A stretch of 64,000 nucleotides of DNA from Pleurostoma richardsiae (taxonomy: Eukaryota > Ascomycota > Sordariomycetes > Calosphaeriales > Pleurostomataceae). The DNA lies in NCBI GenBank assembly GCA_030052745.1, contig JANBVO010000042.1, forward strand, positions 1 to 64,000. Direction: 5' to 3'. Below, piece after piece: positions 23,443-35,186 of the stretch (the first letter of the stretch is position 1; every line of letters starts with the position of its first letter). A program made the position numbers and the translations under genes. Under the pieces are notes generated by a model, which saw only the letters and a program-made list of their open reading frames with translations, was not told the DNA's origin and made no database searches.

Positions 23443-24291
23443 ATGGCGCAACAGAATCAGCCAAGCAGCTACAAGCATGGCCACTCCGACCACACCATCT
23501 CAACCCACCTGTTACGCACGGCGGAGACAGAGGCTGCCTTCCTCCTGCCACACATCAAGAAGACAGACCATATTCTCGATGTCGGCTGTGGGCCGGGCAC
23601 TATCACAATAGGCTTGGCCCAGCGTGCTAGCGAAGGCAGGACGGTCGGCATCGACATCTCGGCAGGCGTCTTGCAGAAGGCGAAGACGGTGGCAGCCGAA
23701 GCCGATGTTCCTACCGAGGGACCAGGCTCCGTTGTCTTTGAGGAAGGCAACATCTTAGGGCGGCTCGCCTACCCGGACAACACGTTCGACGTCGTTTACG
23801 CCGCCCATGTCTTCGGGCATTTCCCGCCCCCGGACCTGCCACTGCAGGCGCTGGCTGAGATACGGCGGGTCCTGAAGCCCGGCGGCGTCCTGGCCACGCG
23901 CGACGCAGCGGCCCAGCACTTCTTCCCGCGGAGCATCGGCCTGGACCGGCTGTGGGTGGGCAACTTCACCCGGGTGGTGCACAACGGCGACCCCGACGCG
24001 GACCTCACGGGGACGATCATGCCGGCGATGTTCCTCCGCGCAGGCTTCGACGCCGACAGGATCCGCGTCGGGGCCGCCGCGCAGATGAGGTCGGCGCCGG
24101 AGGACCGGAGGTGGCTCGCCGCGCGAGCCGCCGGCCAGCTGGGGGAGGGCGACCCCTTCCGCCAGAACTGGCTGGACGCCGGCATCACCGAGGACGAGAT
24201 CCGGCAGACGGTGCTCGCCGCGGAGAAGTGGGCCGAGACGGAGGGTGCTTGGTCTGCAGCGCTGCATTGCGAGATGCTTGCGTGGAAATAA
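23443..24291 (+). CDS. class I SAM-dependent methyltransferase
   Basis: A single-exon gene of 282 aa; the ATG at 23443 is preceded by a purine-rich leader. The Rossmann fold shows motif I DVGCGPGT (residues 46-53), the acidic post-I residue in GRTVGIDIS, motif II NTFDVVYAAHVFGHF and motif III VLKPGGVLATRD. This places it in the UbiE/COQ5-like methyltransferase_11 group. Such proteins methylate small molecules or, less often, macromolecules in the cytosol; the acceptor cannot be read here. No targeting peptide is visible. The C-terminal half (GEGDPFRQNWLDAG...) resembles fungal proteins annotated simply as UbiE family. It is not adjacent to a biosynthetic cluster. Confidence 0.8.
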   Translation: MAQQNQPSSYKHGHSDHTISTHLLRTAETEAAFLLPHIKKTDHILDVGCGPGTITIGLAQRASEGRTVGIDISAGVLQKAKTVAAEADVPTEGPGSVVFEEGNILGRLAYPDNTFDVVYAAHVFGHFPPPDLPLQALAEIRRVLKPGGVLATRDAAAQHFFPRSIGLDRLWVGNFTRVVHNGDPDADLTGTIMPAMFLRAGFDADRIRVGAAAQMRSAPEDRRWLAARAAGQLGEGDPFRQNWLDAGITEDEIRQTVLAAEKWAETEGAWSAALHCEMLAWK

Positions 24292-24808
24292 AGTGAACGG
24301 ACGGGTTTCTGAGGCCTGAAATGTATTGGCACTGCTGGGCTGCAATGAGCAGATTCAGAGATCATTAACGCGAGTCAATGTGAGGCATGTCAAGCTCCTT
24401 CCGAGTAAAATTTGCATGTTATTTGCAATGTCCAGCGTAGCTATCGAGCCTCGCGCCGTAATCCAGTTCCTCCCGACAAACTGACGCCCTCACAGGGTCT
24501 GCGTCGAGCGCAGACCGGCGCCAGGGGTATCTCTAAAAATGACACATTAGTAGCCCAGAACCACTCCCAAACCCGTTTGCACCTGGATGAAGCGCCCCAA
24601 AGCGCTGATACCCTGCATGTACGAGAAAACCAGCGCTCCGCTTCAGGACAAGGACAACAAGTGCCGAGATCCCAGGTTCCATGGACAGAAGCCGTCCTCG
24701 TCACCGGAGGATGACTCCCCCGCCATCCTTGCTTGTGCCTGACCGGTTCGATAGCGTACAGCCAGGGACAAAGTAGTAAGAGACCGCCTCACGGTGGTTT
24801 CGCTGGGG
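24292..24808. other. convergent 3' region
   Basis: No gene is seen. The neighbouring genes both end into it. Confidence 0.45.
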
Positions 24809-25981
24809 TTACAATGTATCGGACTCGATGCTGACCTCGCTTTCTTGCTCTCCTGCCGCTGCATCCTCGAATCCATCCTGCGCGTCTTCCACTCCTTCGT
24901 CGCCGCTGTCTCCATGCTCACGCTTAACACCGCGTGGAACTCCCTCCGTCTCTGCCAGCATCGCTTCCTCATCTGTCGCTGTCGCCTCATCAAAGGGCGA
25001 GATGCTGGACGGCGGTATCGAGTTCAGCATGGAATGGATGACAGGCTCGTCAAGCGAGGGGCCTGGAGTAGCTTCTAATTCGATCGGCATGACCTCGGTA
25101 CCGTTTCCAGCAAGCCCTGCGGGTTCCGCCACGGTGTCTGATGCCTGCGCCGGTGCACTGTTCAGCGCGGCGGTAACATCCTCGTCGCCCTGCCGGACGC
25201 AGTTCTCCACGATGTCCGTCAACCACTTGATGCCGCGCTTGAAATGCTTCTCGCTCGGGTACAGCAGGGGCTGCGCGGCGCGCACCTCGATCGCCATGCG
25301 AATCTTCTCCTCGCGCGGCTGCTCGGGCGTGCCTGGAATGAGCATGCGCTGTCCGGCTAGCTTAGCGAAGTAGAAGGCGTCGGACGGGCAGGGTGGCAGC
25401 ATGCCGTCGCCGTTGCCGAGGGCCACATCCGAGTAGCCCAGCACGCGCATGTACGCCCATACCGGGCCCGTGACCGTCTCATGGATGATGCGCCAGGCGG
25501 TGGCGAAGCGCGCCTGGCAGATGAAGTAGGCGACGGTGCCGGGGCTCGGGAAGGCGTTGAACTTGTTGGTCAGTTCGGCGTAGCAGTGCGTCGCGCGCGC
25601 CATCGACTCGGTCTGCTGGATCCACTGGTCGACGTTGTTGATGCCCGTCAGGAAGATGAGCTTGCCCTCGAAGGAGAACATGGGGCTCGCGGACGCTGAG
25701 CCTTGGTAGTAGGGTATGTGTGCCGTCGGGGCCGCGGGCGTGGAGGGACCTGCGGCCATCGGCGCTGCCTGGACGGTCGGAGCAGGTGTGCCTGGCTCGG
25801 CCGCCACGCCGAATTGTTCGTGGTCACACCCCTGCCCCTTTGCTGCTATTGTGCGAGGCTTCCGTTCCGCCGGCCTGTCGCTCCTCGATCTCGGCGAGAG
25901 CCTCGGTCGCCCGCGCGGAAGAGGCGCATAGACCCTCAGGCGCGTGAAGGATTCGCCCGCTGGAGTTGCCGGTGCAGACAT
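24809..25981 (-). CDS. unknown protein, 390 aa, with Gag-like layout
   Basis: A single open frame from ATG at 25981. The first 90 residues are low-complexity (Pro/Ala/Arg) and may contain an unrecognised intron. The middle (about 100-265) is compact and globular: FEGKLIFLTGINNVDQW, then TAWRIIHETVTGPVWAYM and KHFKRGIKWLTDIVENC. The last 110 residues are acidic with Ser/Glu and EHGDSGDEGVED. I do not recognise the family. The LTGxxNxxxW and AWxxIxxTVTGPV spacing recalls Gag of Copia-type elements, so a domesticated Gag is possible, but no protease, reverse transcriptase or LTR is nearby. It may equally be a lineage-specific nuclear protein. Third-base GC resembles neighbours. Confidence 0.5.
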   Translation of the reverse strand: MSAPATPAGESFTRLRVYAPLPRGRPRLSPRSRSDRPAERKPRTIAAKGQGCDHEQFGVAAEPGTPAPTVQAAPMAAGPSTPAAPTAHIPYYQGSASASPMFSFEGKLIFLTGINNVDQWIQQTESMARATHCYAELTNKFNAFPSPGTVAYFICQARFATAWRIIHETVTGPVWAYMRVLGYSDVALGNGDGMLPPCPSDAFYFAKLAGQRMLIPGTPEQPREEKIRMAIEVRAAQPLLYPSEKHFKRGIKWLTDIVENCVRQGDEDVTAALNSAPAQASDTVAEPAGLAGNGTEVMPIELEATPGPSLDEPVIHSMLNSIPPSSISPFDEATATDEEAMLAETEGVPRGVKREHGDSGDEGVEDAQDGFEDAAAGEQESEVSIESDTL

Positions 25982-26490
25982 GAGAAGAATCCAGCAGCAG
26001 ACGATAATGCCGTATTCATTCTATGCGGTCTCGATGAGGTCGGTATCATGGCTTTGTAGAACGTATTCGAGTCATGGATATGGCGCGGACCCGCGATCGT
26101 AAAGTTGTAACGGAGTACTGAGCTCGGGTTGCAGCGCTTTTGAGAGGTACAAATGCCAGTGTGTTATTTGCAACTCCCCTGTGTACACGGAGGGCTACAC
26201 AGAGGTAGTCGCTGTGTTCTCCTAGATCTTTTCAAAGGAAACCAGACCGCTGGTTTTAAAATAACGGGAGACTAACCTAAAATAGTTCTTACAAACCGCC
26301 ACTGTCCTGCCCAAATTCTTAGAAAACTTCAAGGTCGAGATACCAGGACGAAACGTCTCTTTCACAAAGGCATTTGTGACTTATATTATAAATGAGAGGT
26401 CTCTTGCGCCAGCGGCTCGTCTGACTATTGAAAGCGAAGTAGAAATGAGCCCTTAGATGCCTCACTGCTGACAGAAGGTTGGGTATCGAC
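25982..26490. promoter_or_regulatory. divergent intergenic region
   Basis: Promoter region between two divergent genes. It is more AT-rich than its surroundings (about 26100-26460). No gene is seen. Confidence 0.45.
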
Positions 26491-29400
26491 ATGGCCAAGA
26501 AGGGGAAGAACACCGCCTCGGCCGCAGGGTCGTCGTCCAAGCAGCCGGAGGATGACTTGATAATATTCACCACCGACAAGGGACCGAGAGGCAAGAAGAC
26601 AGGAGGCGCGGGCTCGAGTAAGACTGGGCCTGGCTCCTCGTCTGGGGGTCCTGGGGGCGCCTCGGATGAGCTTCCTGGTCCTCCCAAGCCGACTGTCAAG
26701 CAGATCATCGGCGGGCAATCGTGGACCGGCAAACTGCCGGTGAATCTCCTGTCTGAGCACTGTCAGAAGCAGAAATGGAACAAGCCCGAGTATGATACGG
26801 TGAGCTACTGCCTGCGACTCTGAGTCTGCGCCCCTGCTGATGCGGTCCCCTAGCGCAAAACCTCTGAGGGATACTCCGTCATGGTTACGCTCAGTGCGAC
26901 GAACCCAAAGACTCGGGAGACCACGAAGCTTCCGACGTTCAAGCTGCCCCCGAGTCATGTTCATCTGGCCTTCAAGCCGACTGCCCTGGAGGCCAAGCAC
27001 TTCGCGGCCACCTATGCTCTCTTCCGGGTTTGTAGCATGAAGAACATGAGCATGATCCTGCCTCCCGACTACAGGTCCATCTGGAAGGAGCTGGAGTCGC
27101 TGAAGAAGCAGGATGTAAAGGATGGAAAGGGCTGGATGTACGATGCTGACCCCTTTGCGACGATCCGGGAGAGGGAGGAAGCCAAGGCTGCGGCAGAGAA
27201 GAAGAGAAAGGAGCAGCAGGCCAGAGTAGAGAAGGCAGCGGCCATGCCTGGAGCCTCTGGCCTAGTCCTCAGGAGTGGTGGCTCTGGTGGTGGAAGCGGC
27301 GGGCACAATCCCATGAAGGGCTGGACTACCGTCCCCAAAATCGAGATGGGCAATCGTACTCGGACTCACATCGAGAGCCTCCTACGGCGCGATTCTGTCT
27401 GGAATCCGTACGGGGTGGTATTAAGTGGTCACGAGAAGGCTGCTATTCTGAAGGAGTTCAAGGGCCTTGGCTTCCGGCCGAGCCACATCGAGGAGGCTGT
27501 GGGAGAGTGCAAAGATCGCGAGGAGACCTTAGAGTGGCTTCTGATCCATGTTCCCGAAGATGATCTGCCAAGGTGGGCGTTACCGGAGAGCTACTCGGCT
27601 GGCGTAACTGTAGGAGCCACGGATCTACGGAGAGAAGGCGCTGTGCAGCGTCTCTCCCAGTCTGGCTACTCAGCAGAACTCTGCCGAAAGGTTTATGATG
27701 AGAGCGGAGGAGATGAGGGTAAGGCTGCGGAGAAGCTGCAGAGCATTCTTCTTGGGAGCGGCTCAACACTAGGTCAGCAGTCGCTTGATACTACCGCAGA
27801 TTTCTCGGGAGACCGTGAAGAGCTGTGGGAAGAAGAGCTGGCCAGCCTGGAATCGGTATACGGCGAGCTTTACAGCCGCCTCTCTCCCGAAGTCTGCCAG
27901 ATCCGGCTACAAGCTGTCGAGAATGGATCAAACAAGGATGTCGAGGCTTACGTTCAAATTCGGAAGTCGCCCAGTTATCCCACGCAGCTGATAATATCAG
28001 TCGTTGCGGGAATCCCAGCCTACATAAAGCTTAGCATCATCAAGAAGACCTTGGCCTACGTCAACGAAGATCTGAAGGAAGAGGAGATGAAGATGTTCTA
28101 CGTCGTGAGTTGGATCCAGGAGCACATCAACGACATCATCGAGCGGCCTGGAGCACTTCGAGATGTCGCGGCTGTTGCGTCGGCAGCTTCCGAGGGAGAG
28201 ACGGCTTCTGCGAGAAAGCCTGCGCGCAGGAGGCCTAGACACCCTAACCCAATCCGCTGGAGCGCCGACAGCAGGAGTGCACAGGAATGGGCTGCGAGAC
28301 AAGAGAACCCATCATACCAGAAAATGATGGCCCAGCGGAAGAAGCTGCCTGCGTGGCAGGTACAAGAAGACGTTGTTAGGGTGGTCACGGAGAATCAAGT
28401 CACAATCATTTCCGGAGAAACGGGTTCCGGAAAGTCCACACAGTCAGTACAGTTCGTCTTGGATGACATGTACCGCCAAGGCTACGGAAACTGTGCGAAC
28501 ATCATCGTCACCCAGCCGCGGAGGATCTCTGCTTTGGGTCTGGCAGATAGAGTGAGCGAGGAACGCTGCTCATCCGTCGGTCAAGAGGTCGGCTACTCTA
28601 TACGGGGAGAGAACAGAACGAGTACCAAGACGAAGATCACGTTTGTCACAACCGGTGTGCTTCTGCGCCGCCTACAGACCTCGGGAGGGCGTATCGACGA
28701 TGTGGTCTCTTCTCTGGCGGATGTCAGCCACGTGGTCATCGACGAAGTCCACGAGCGAAGCCTCGATACCGACTTCCTCTTGAGCATTCTTCGAGATGTG
28801 CTAAGGAAGCGAGCGGACCTGAAGCTGATTTTGATGAGTGCAACGCTCGACTCTGCTACGTTTGGAGACTACTTCAAGCAAGAGGGCCTGAAGGTCGGCA
28901 TGGTAGAAATTGCCGGTAGAACGTACCCGGTGACCGACTACTACCTTGACGACATCATCAGGATGACTAGGTTCACCTTTGACGGGTACCATGACTCTAG
29001 GAGTACGGACAAGCAGCTGGATAAGGATCCAGTTGCGAGGACAATCCAGAGGCTGGGAAGCAGGATCAACTACAACCTCTTGGTCGACACCACGAAGGCT
29101 CTTGACGAGGAGATGGCACAGACGAAAAAGTCTGGTGGCATCTTAATCTTCTTACCGGGTGTTGCCGAAATCAATCAGGTCTGCAACCTGCTGAGGTCCG
29201 CTTCGTCCGCCCTTCACGTCCTACCACTTCATGCCTCTCTCGAGACAAAAGAGCAGAGAAAGGTGTTCGCAGCACCGCCTCCAGGAAAGCGGAAAGTCGT
29301 CGTCGCAACTAATGTCGCCGAGACGTCGATTACGATCGATGACATTGTTGCAGTCGTTGACAGCGGCCGAGTAAAGGAGACAAGTTTCGATCCTCAGAAC

Positions 29401-30728
29401 AATATGCGAAAGCTGGAAGAGACATGGGCGTCACGCGCGGCCTGCAAGCAGCGGCGAGGCCGAGCAGGTCGTGTTCAATCCGGTGACTGCTATAAGCTCT
29501 ATACTCGAAACCTCGAGGAGCAAATGGCGGAGCGGCCAGAACCCGAGATCCGCCGTGTGCCTTTGGAGCAGCTATGCCTCTCGGTACGGGCGATGGGCAC
29601 GAAGGATGTGGCAGGTTTCTTAGGCCGAGCTCCGACACCCCCTGAAGCCACAGCAGTAGAAGGGGCGATCAAGATGCTCCGGAGAATGGGAGCACTCGAT
29701 GGGGACGAGCTCACGGCTCTTGGCCAGCAACTAGCCATGATTCCCGCCGACTTGCGATGCGGGAAGCTCATGGTCTTCGGAGCCATTTTCGGCTGCTTGG
29801 CTGACTGTGTCACTATCGCTGCGATCCTTAGCACCAAGAGCCCGTTCGTGTCCCCACCGGAGAAGCGAGGCCAGGCTAAGGAGGCGAGGATGAGATTTGC
29901 TAGAGGTGACGGAGACTTGCTCACGGATCTACGCGCCTTCCAGCAATGGGACGAGATGATGCAGGAGCGAACGCCTCAGCGGCAGGTCCGCGCGTTTTGC
30001 GAGGAGAGCTTCCTCTCCTACCAGACGCTATCTGATATCGCATCCACACGGACACAGTACTATTCGGCACTGGCTGAGATCGGGATAGTATCTCCGGCTG
30101 ATGTCTTGGCTGCCACCCAGGCTCGCTCCTCTTCCTCCATGACCCTGCTTCGAGCATTGACGGCATCGGCTTTCAGCCCGCAGATTGCCAGGATACAGTT
30201 CCCCGATAAGAAGTTCCAGGCATCGGTATCTGGCGCCGTGGAGCTGGACCCGGAGGCGAAGACCATCAAATATTTCACCCAAGAACATGGCAGAGTGTTT
30301 GTCCATCCAAGCAGCACGTTGTTCGATAATCAGGGCTTCTCTGGCAACGCTGCATTCCTCTCATACTTCACCATGATATCGACCTCTAAGACCTTCATAC
30401 GCGATCTTACCCGTAAGTACTACACCCCCAGGATCGGCAATCGCTTTGCCATGGACTACGGCTGACTTGTTGCTTAGCTTTTAATGCGTATACACTGCTC
30501 CTCTTCTCCGGTGCGATCGACCTAGATACGCTTGGAAGAGGCCTGGTCGTTGACGGATGGCTCCGTCTCCGAGGCTGGGCTCGGATTGGTGTTTTGGTGT
30601 CCAGGCTCAGGGGCATGGTGGACAACATCATCGCGATGAAGGTTGAAAATCCCGGGATGGATCTAAGGAACAACGACGTGCTCAAGGCTGTGGCCAAGCT
30701 TATCGAGCTGGACGGATTGGATGCGTGA
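26491..30728 (+). CDS. UBA-RWD DEVH-box RNA helicase (Ucp12/YLR419W, DHX29/DHX57-like)
   Basis: Three exons, 26491-26799, 26854-30412 and 30478-30728, encode 1372 aa. The order is a low-complexity N-terminus, a UBA-like segment (about 296-340), an RWD domain (about 425-535) and the helicase core. Core motifs are I GETGSGKST (624-632), Ia TQPRRISA, II DEVH (733-736), III SAT (about 765-767), V TNVAETSI and VI QRRGRAGR (about 969-976), followed by the HA2 and OB-fold parts (FSGAIDLDTLGRGLVVDGWLR across the last intron). This is the SF2 DExH family that unwinds RNA, related to DHX29, which aids translation initiation on structured leaders, and to fission yeast ucp12. All motifs look intact. The last exon is supported by an in-frame join (TPFNAYTLLLFSG). 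Confidence 0.9.
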
Positions 30729-31045
30729 TAGATGATGGTGTGACTTTGTTTGCGACGAGTCACAGGAGACTGGGATGGGAGAAAGACAGGAGAGAAAGGG
30801 GGGGCAGTCGGATAGATGCATAAAAAGTAGACCCGATTGGTGAATATACATCTATGTAATGCTGGATATAGCGTTGGTATCTGCAATCGTTAGTGCCTCA
30901 GGCCCCCCCACATCTTCATAACATCCACAATTTGGCAGTCACGTCCCAATCGCGAACCCCCCCAATCCGGACGCGACAATATTTATCTCGCTTTCCAAGA
31001 CGTCGCAGCGCCACAACCACAGCGACTGCACATCGACCTAAATCG
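30729..31045. promoter_or_regulatory. short intergenic promoter region
   Basis: This lies between the helicase stop and the cohesin start. A purine-rich patch at 30775-30805 and a C-rich patch near 30903 are the only features seen. Confidence 0.4.
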
Positions 31046-34000
31046 ATGCCATCTGCGAGACTGCCCCTCATGGCGAGCACAGAGAACACCGCGACGCCCT
31101 CCCCCGCACCCACCGCGGAAGCGCGGCGTCGCTCCGGGCGCGTCTCAAGAGCGCCCGAGAAGTTCGCGCCTGAGCCCTCCGCCATTGCCAAGAGGAAGCG
31201 CGATGCCGAGGACGAGGACGACGAGGACGACGAGGACGTGGAGAACCAGGAGCCCGAGGATGAGGACGACGTGAGCGAAGAAGACGAGAGCGATAGTGCG
31301 TCAGACGAAGAAGTCGCGAGACCGAAGCGCAAGAGGCCTGCGTCGTCGCAAGCCGCCAAAGCGAAGAAGCCCGCGGCCAAGAAGCCCAAGACCAACGGCA
31401 CTGCGCCCAGCTCGTCGAACAATGGCGCGAACCTCCCTAGTAGGCCGAAACCGAAGAAGACAGTGCGTGTTGTCACTGGGGACCGTCGTGACGGCGACGG
31501 CATCTATGGTGAGGATATACTGCAGTATCGCAAGTTGCGCGTCTTCAGATGCTGATCGCAATATAGCCGAGATATTTGGCTCCGGAGACTCTTCCGATGA
31601 CGTGGCGAGCCATTGGTACCAGAGCTACACGACCGAGAAGGAGGCCGCCGTGACGGACCTCGTTAACTGCATTCTGCTTGCATCTGGCTGCGACCAGCAG
31701 GTGACGGAGGATGATATCAGAGACCCAGACAATATCCAGAATAGGCTGTCTGAGTTGCAGGATCTCTACCAAGAGGTTAGTTCTCGCCGCGTGATTGACT
31801 TTCACGGAGAAGCCACCAGGACTGACACGGTAATTAGCAACAAATAACGGACTATCCCCTCGCGAAAGCTAAAGAGGGCAAAGCATTCCGGGATCTGCTC
31901 GTTGGTTTCTTCAAATCCCTGGTCAATATTATGCACGAGACGGAAGTCCTGTATTCAGATGGCCCGCTTATGGAGAATATCGCACGTTGGGTCGGCACCA
32001 TGTCCTCATCCACTTTGCGGCCGTTCCGCCACACCGCGACTACAATTGCGCTGGCTATCGAGCTTGCCCTAGTTGACGTTGCGAGAAAGCTGGATGACCG
32101 AATCACCAAAATGACGCAGCAGGTCGAAGCAGAGAAGCACCGCAAAGGGAAAAATAAGAACAAGGATGTGCTATCACGCCTGCAGCAAAGCCTTGATGAG
32201 GCGAACCAAAATCGTGAGGTCTGTGGAGACCAGATACGAGACTTTTTTGAGGTAGTCTTCGTCCACAGATACCGGGATGTCGATCCGCGGATACGAACGG
32301 AATGTGTTGATGCGCTGGGGGCGTGGATCTGGCATCTCCCTACGGTTTTCCTAGAACCCGAGTATCTGCGGTACCTAGGATGGATGCTCTCAGACATTGT
32401 CCCTTCTACGCGCCTGGAAGTCCTGAAGCAGCTCGCGAGGATCTTCAAGCGCGATGCGGAGAAGCTGGGCCATTTCATCGACAGATTTCGTCCACGTCTG
32501 ATGGAGATGGCGACAAGAGATGCGGACGTTAGTGTGCGAGTGGCAGCCCTGAACGTCATTGAGACTCTCCGAGGCAAGGGTATGCTGGATCCCGAGGAAA
32601 TTGACACGACTGGGAAACTCATCTTCGACTCTGAGCCGAGAGTAAGGAAAGCGGTTGTGCAGTTTTTCGCGGACTGCGTAGCCGATGTCGTGGAGCTTAA
32701 AGTTGAAGAGGTCGGTGGTGCCGACGCTCTGGACGAGCTGTTTCCTGACGACGATGATGCCGACCCCTCAGTACCTGGCAAAAGCTGGCTGCATATCAAG
32801 GCCTTGGCTGAGACTCTTGCAACTTACGATGCGCAGTTGGACGAAGAGGGCTTGGCTTCAAACATCCCTCGTGGCCTTGATATTGCGGCAGATGTGGCAA
32901 ACGTTGCTGCCATGGAAACTCGGATTTCCCTCGCGGCACAGGCCCTGTATGAGAAGATGGATGTCGTGAGGGATTGGGAGACGCTGTCCCACTACCTTAT
33001 CTTTGATCACACTGCTAGCACTAAGTCCAAGTCAAAGGCCAGTGCAAACTCTCCAGAGAGGATATTCCGGAAAGCCGTTGCACCAGAAGCCCAAGAAGAA
33101 TCGATCTTGCTAGAGGTCCTGGCCGCGGCAGTCAAAGTGAGCCTCGCCCAGGGCTCGGAAGCGGAGAAGCATAAGAAGAAGCCGACAAAAGTAGAGGCCG
33201 TGGAATCCACGGAGGAAGTCGCCCTGCATCTGGCGACTATAATTCCGAAGCTGCTCAAGAAGTTCGGGGCTGAACCCAGAACGGCGACGATCGTGCTGCG
33301 GTTGGAACACTTCCTGGACCTCGACGTATTCGTACAACTGCGCCAGGATTCCACAACTTACGCCCAGTTACTAGACGAGATATGCACACAATTCAACCGG
33401 CACGTCGACAAGGATGTCCTCACGGAGACAACCACAGCACTGCTTCACGCGCGGAACCATGAAGAGCTCGAGGAGATAGCGGAAAGCAAGCTGTCCAGTC
33501 TTTGGGAAGAAGTGTTGAACTCCCTCCGAAACTTCGACAAGACGAACGAATTGTCAATACGTGGAAATCTGGACGAGGCTGTCTTGACGCAATTTTCCAA
33601 TACGCTGGCGAAGATTAGCAAACTCGCTTCGGTGTCAAACTGTGTTGACGTGCTTGAGGCAGAGGGCAGCTCTGACGAGTCTAAGGCACCCGCCATTGAT
33701 ATCTTGACTCAGACCGTCCACCGTGGATTGTACGAGAGAGTTGACGAAGAGCTTGATGATCTGGAGGACGAAGTCACTTCCTACGCCATTCAGTCCTGCC
33801 ATTTCTACTTTATGTGGAAGGTTCGGTCGTTGATGTCGGCGATAGAGATGCAAACCGCCATTCTCAGCGCAGAGGTCGACCGCGTGTCTATGCTGCGCAA
33901 GACCTACCAAACCAACCTAATACACACCCTGTCCTCTCGAGCAACCAACGACGACCTCCGCCTCCTGGCAACGGGAAGCCTCTGCGACCTCCACGTCCTC

Positions 34001-34750
34001 TTCGGCACCCTCGGCCGCGTCCTCGACCAGTGGCGTGGCGCCGGTGCCATGCAGAAGTACGCGGGCCTGCAGGTCCTCGTCCATGAGATACCGACCGGCC
34101 TCGTCCCGGAGCTCATCAGCATCTTCGACGGCGCGGAGCGCGCCTACGCCAGGAAGACGAAGAAGACGCTCAACGAGCCCGCGGAGGACGAGGACCCCAT
34201 TGATGACGAGTTCCTCTCTGACGACGAGGACGAGGACGACGTCTCGCCCGAGCAGAAGCGCGCCGCCGAGCTCAGGGCCGAGAAGACGCTCTGCGAGCTC
34301 GCCGCCAAGTACGTGGTCGCCATCCACGCCGGCGTCCTGGACCTGAGCGGGCCCCAGGCCGGGAAGCTCAAGAGGCGGCTGCTGCGGAACCAGCACAAGC
34401 TGGGCCCCAGCTACAGGGACACGGTGGCGTACCTGGACGACTCCAAGCTGCGGGAGCTGACGTCGGGGAAGAAGAAGAGCGCCGCTAAGAAGAGCAGCAG
34501 CAGCAAGGGCAAGCAGCCCGCTGGGGCCGGCGCCAAGACGGCCGCGCGGAGCGAGGAGATTGTCGTCGCGGATGACGAGTCCGAGGACGAAGATCCCTTC
34601 GCTGATGACGAGCCCGAGGAGGGGACTGCCGAGGACCTCCGGCGGCGGGAGCTGCTCGAGGAGGACGAGCCGGAGTCGGAGGAGGGCGAGGATGGGAATG
34701 ACCAGGCTAATGACGGTATGGATGAGGATGACGACATTCTCGGTGACTGA
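31046..34750 (+). CDS. scc3: cohesin subunit Scc3/SA (stromalin)
   Basis: Three exons, 31046-31508, 31567-31775 and 31838-34750, encode 1194 aa; a second in-frame ATG at 31070 gives eight fewer residues. The N-terminus is disordered with Ser/Arg, acidic (DEDDEDDEDVEN) and Lys/Pro patches. The STAG domain follows (about 230-340), then the stromalin conservative domain (about 360-445) with FVHRYRDVDPRIRTECVDAL. Helical HEAT-like repeats fill most of the rest. The C-terminus is alternating acidic and Lys-rich. Scc3 binds the kleisin Scc1/Rad21 and DNA and is needed for sister-chromatid cohesion and loader action. The two short introns are both supported by frame and by conserved protein flanks. 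Convergent with pot1. Confidence 0.88.
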
Positions 34751-35186
34751 GGGACGGATTTGGAGCCTGTTGGGAGGACATGGCAGATATCGGCGTTCTT
34801 TCAGCAGGGTTAGGCTGTCAGGGTAGGCGGCTAGTATTCCATTTGGCGGCTTCACAATGGTGTCTATCTGCCTGCCGGGCTGTGTATCGTGTAATGAATT
34901 GGGGGCTTGAAACCATGGCTTGGAATTGACGGCTGGACGGGTGGCTTTTTACCTGGTATCGAACCGGCATGGCGGGTTTTTTTTTCATTCATCTTTCTAT
35001 GAAGGTACATAGGGGTATTTTACAGCAGCAAGCTGAGCAGAGCCAATTCCAGCAATGCTGCCGTCAAGATCGCGAAGACGAATATTCAAGTAGCTCTAGG
35101 GCGTTCACGCATGAGCCATAGAGTGTCATAACTCCCCATACCTAGTCACCCACAGCGGACTAGACAATATCATGCAGGACAGCTCC
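34751..35186. other. convergent 3' region with T-run
   Basis: This lies between the ends of scc3 and pot1. A run of nine T's crosses 34978-34986. A tRNA-like B-box on the minus strand near 34955 lacks a matching A-box. No gene is seen. Confidence 0.45.

Noticed and set aside
34949-34966. Minus-strand B-box (GGTTCGATACC) suggesting a tRNA
   Set aside because: No A-box at the required distance and no cloverleaf stems; sits in a 3' region with a T-run.
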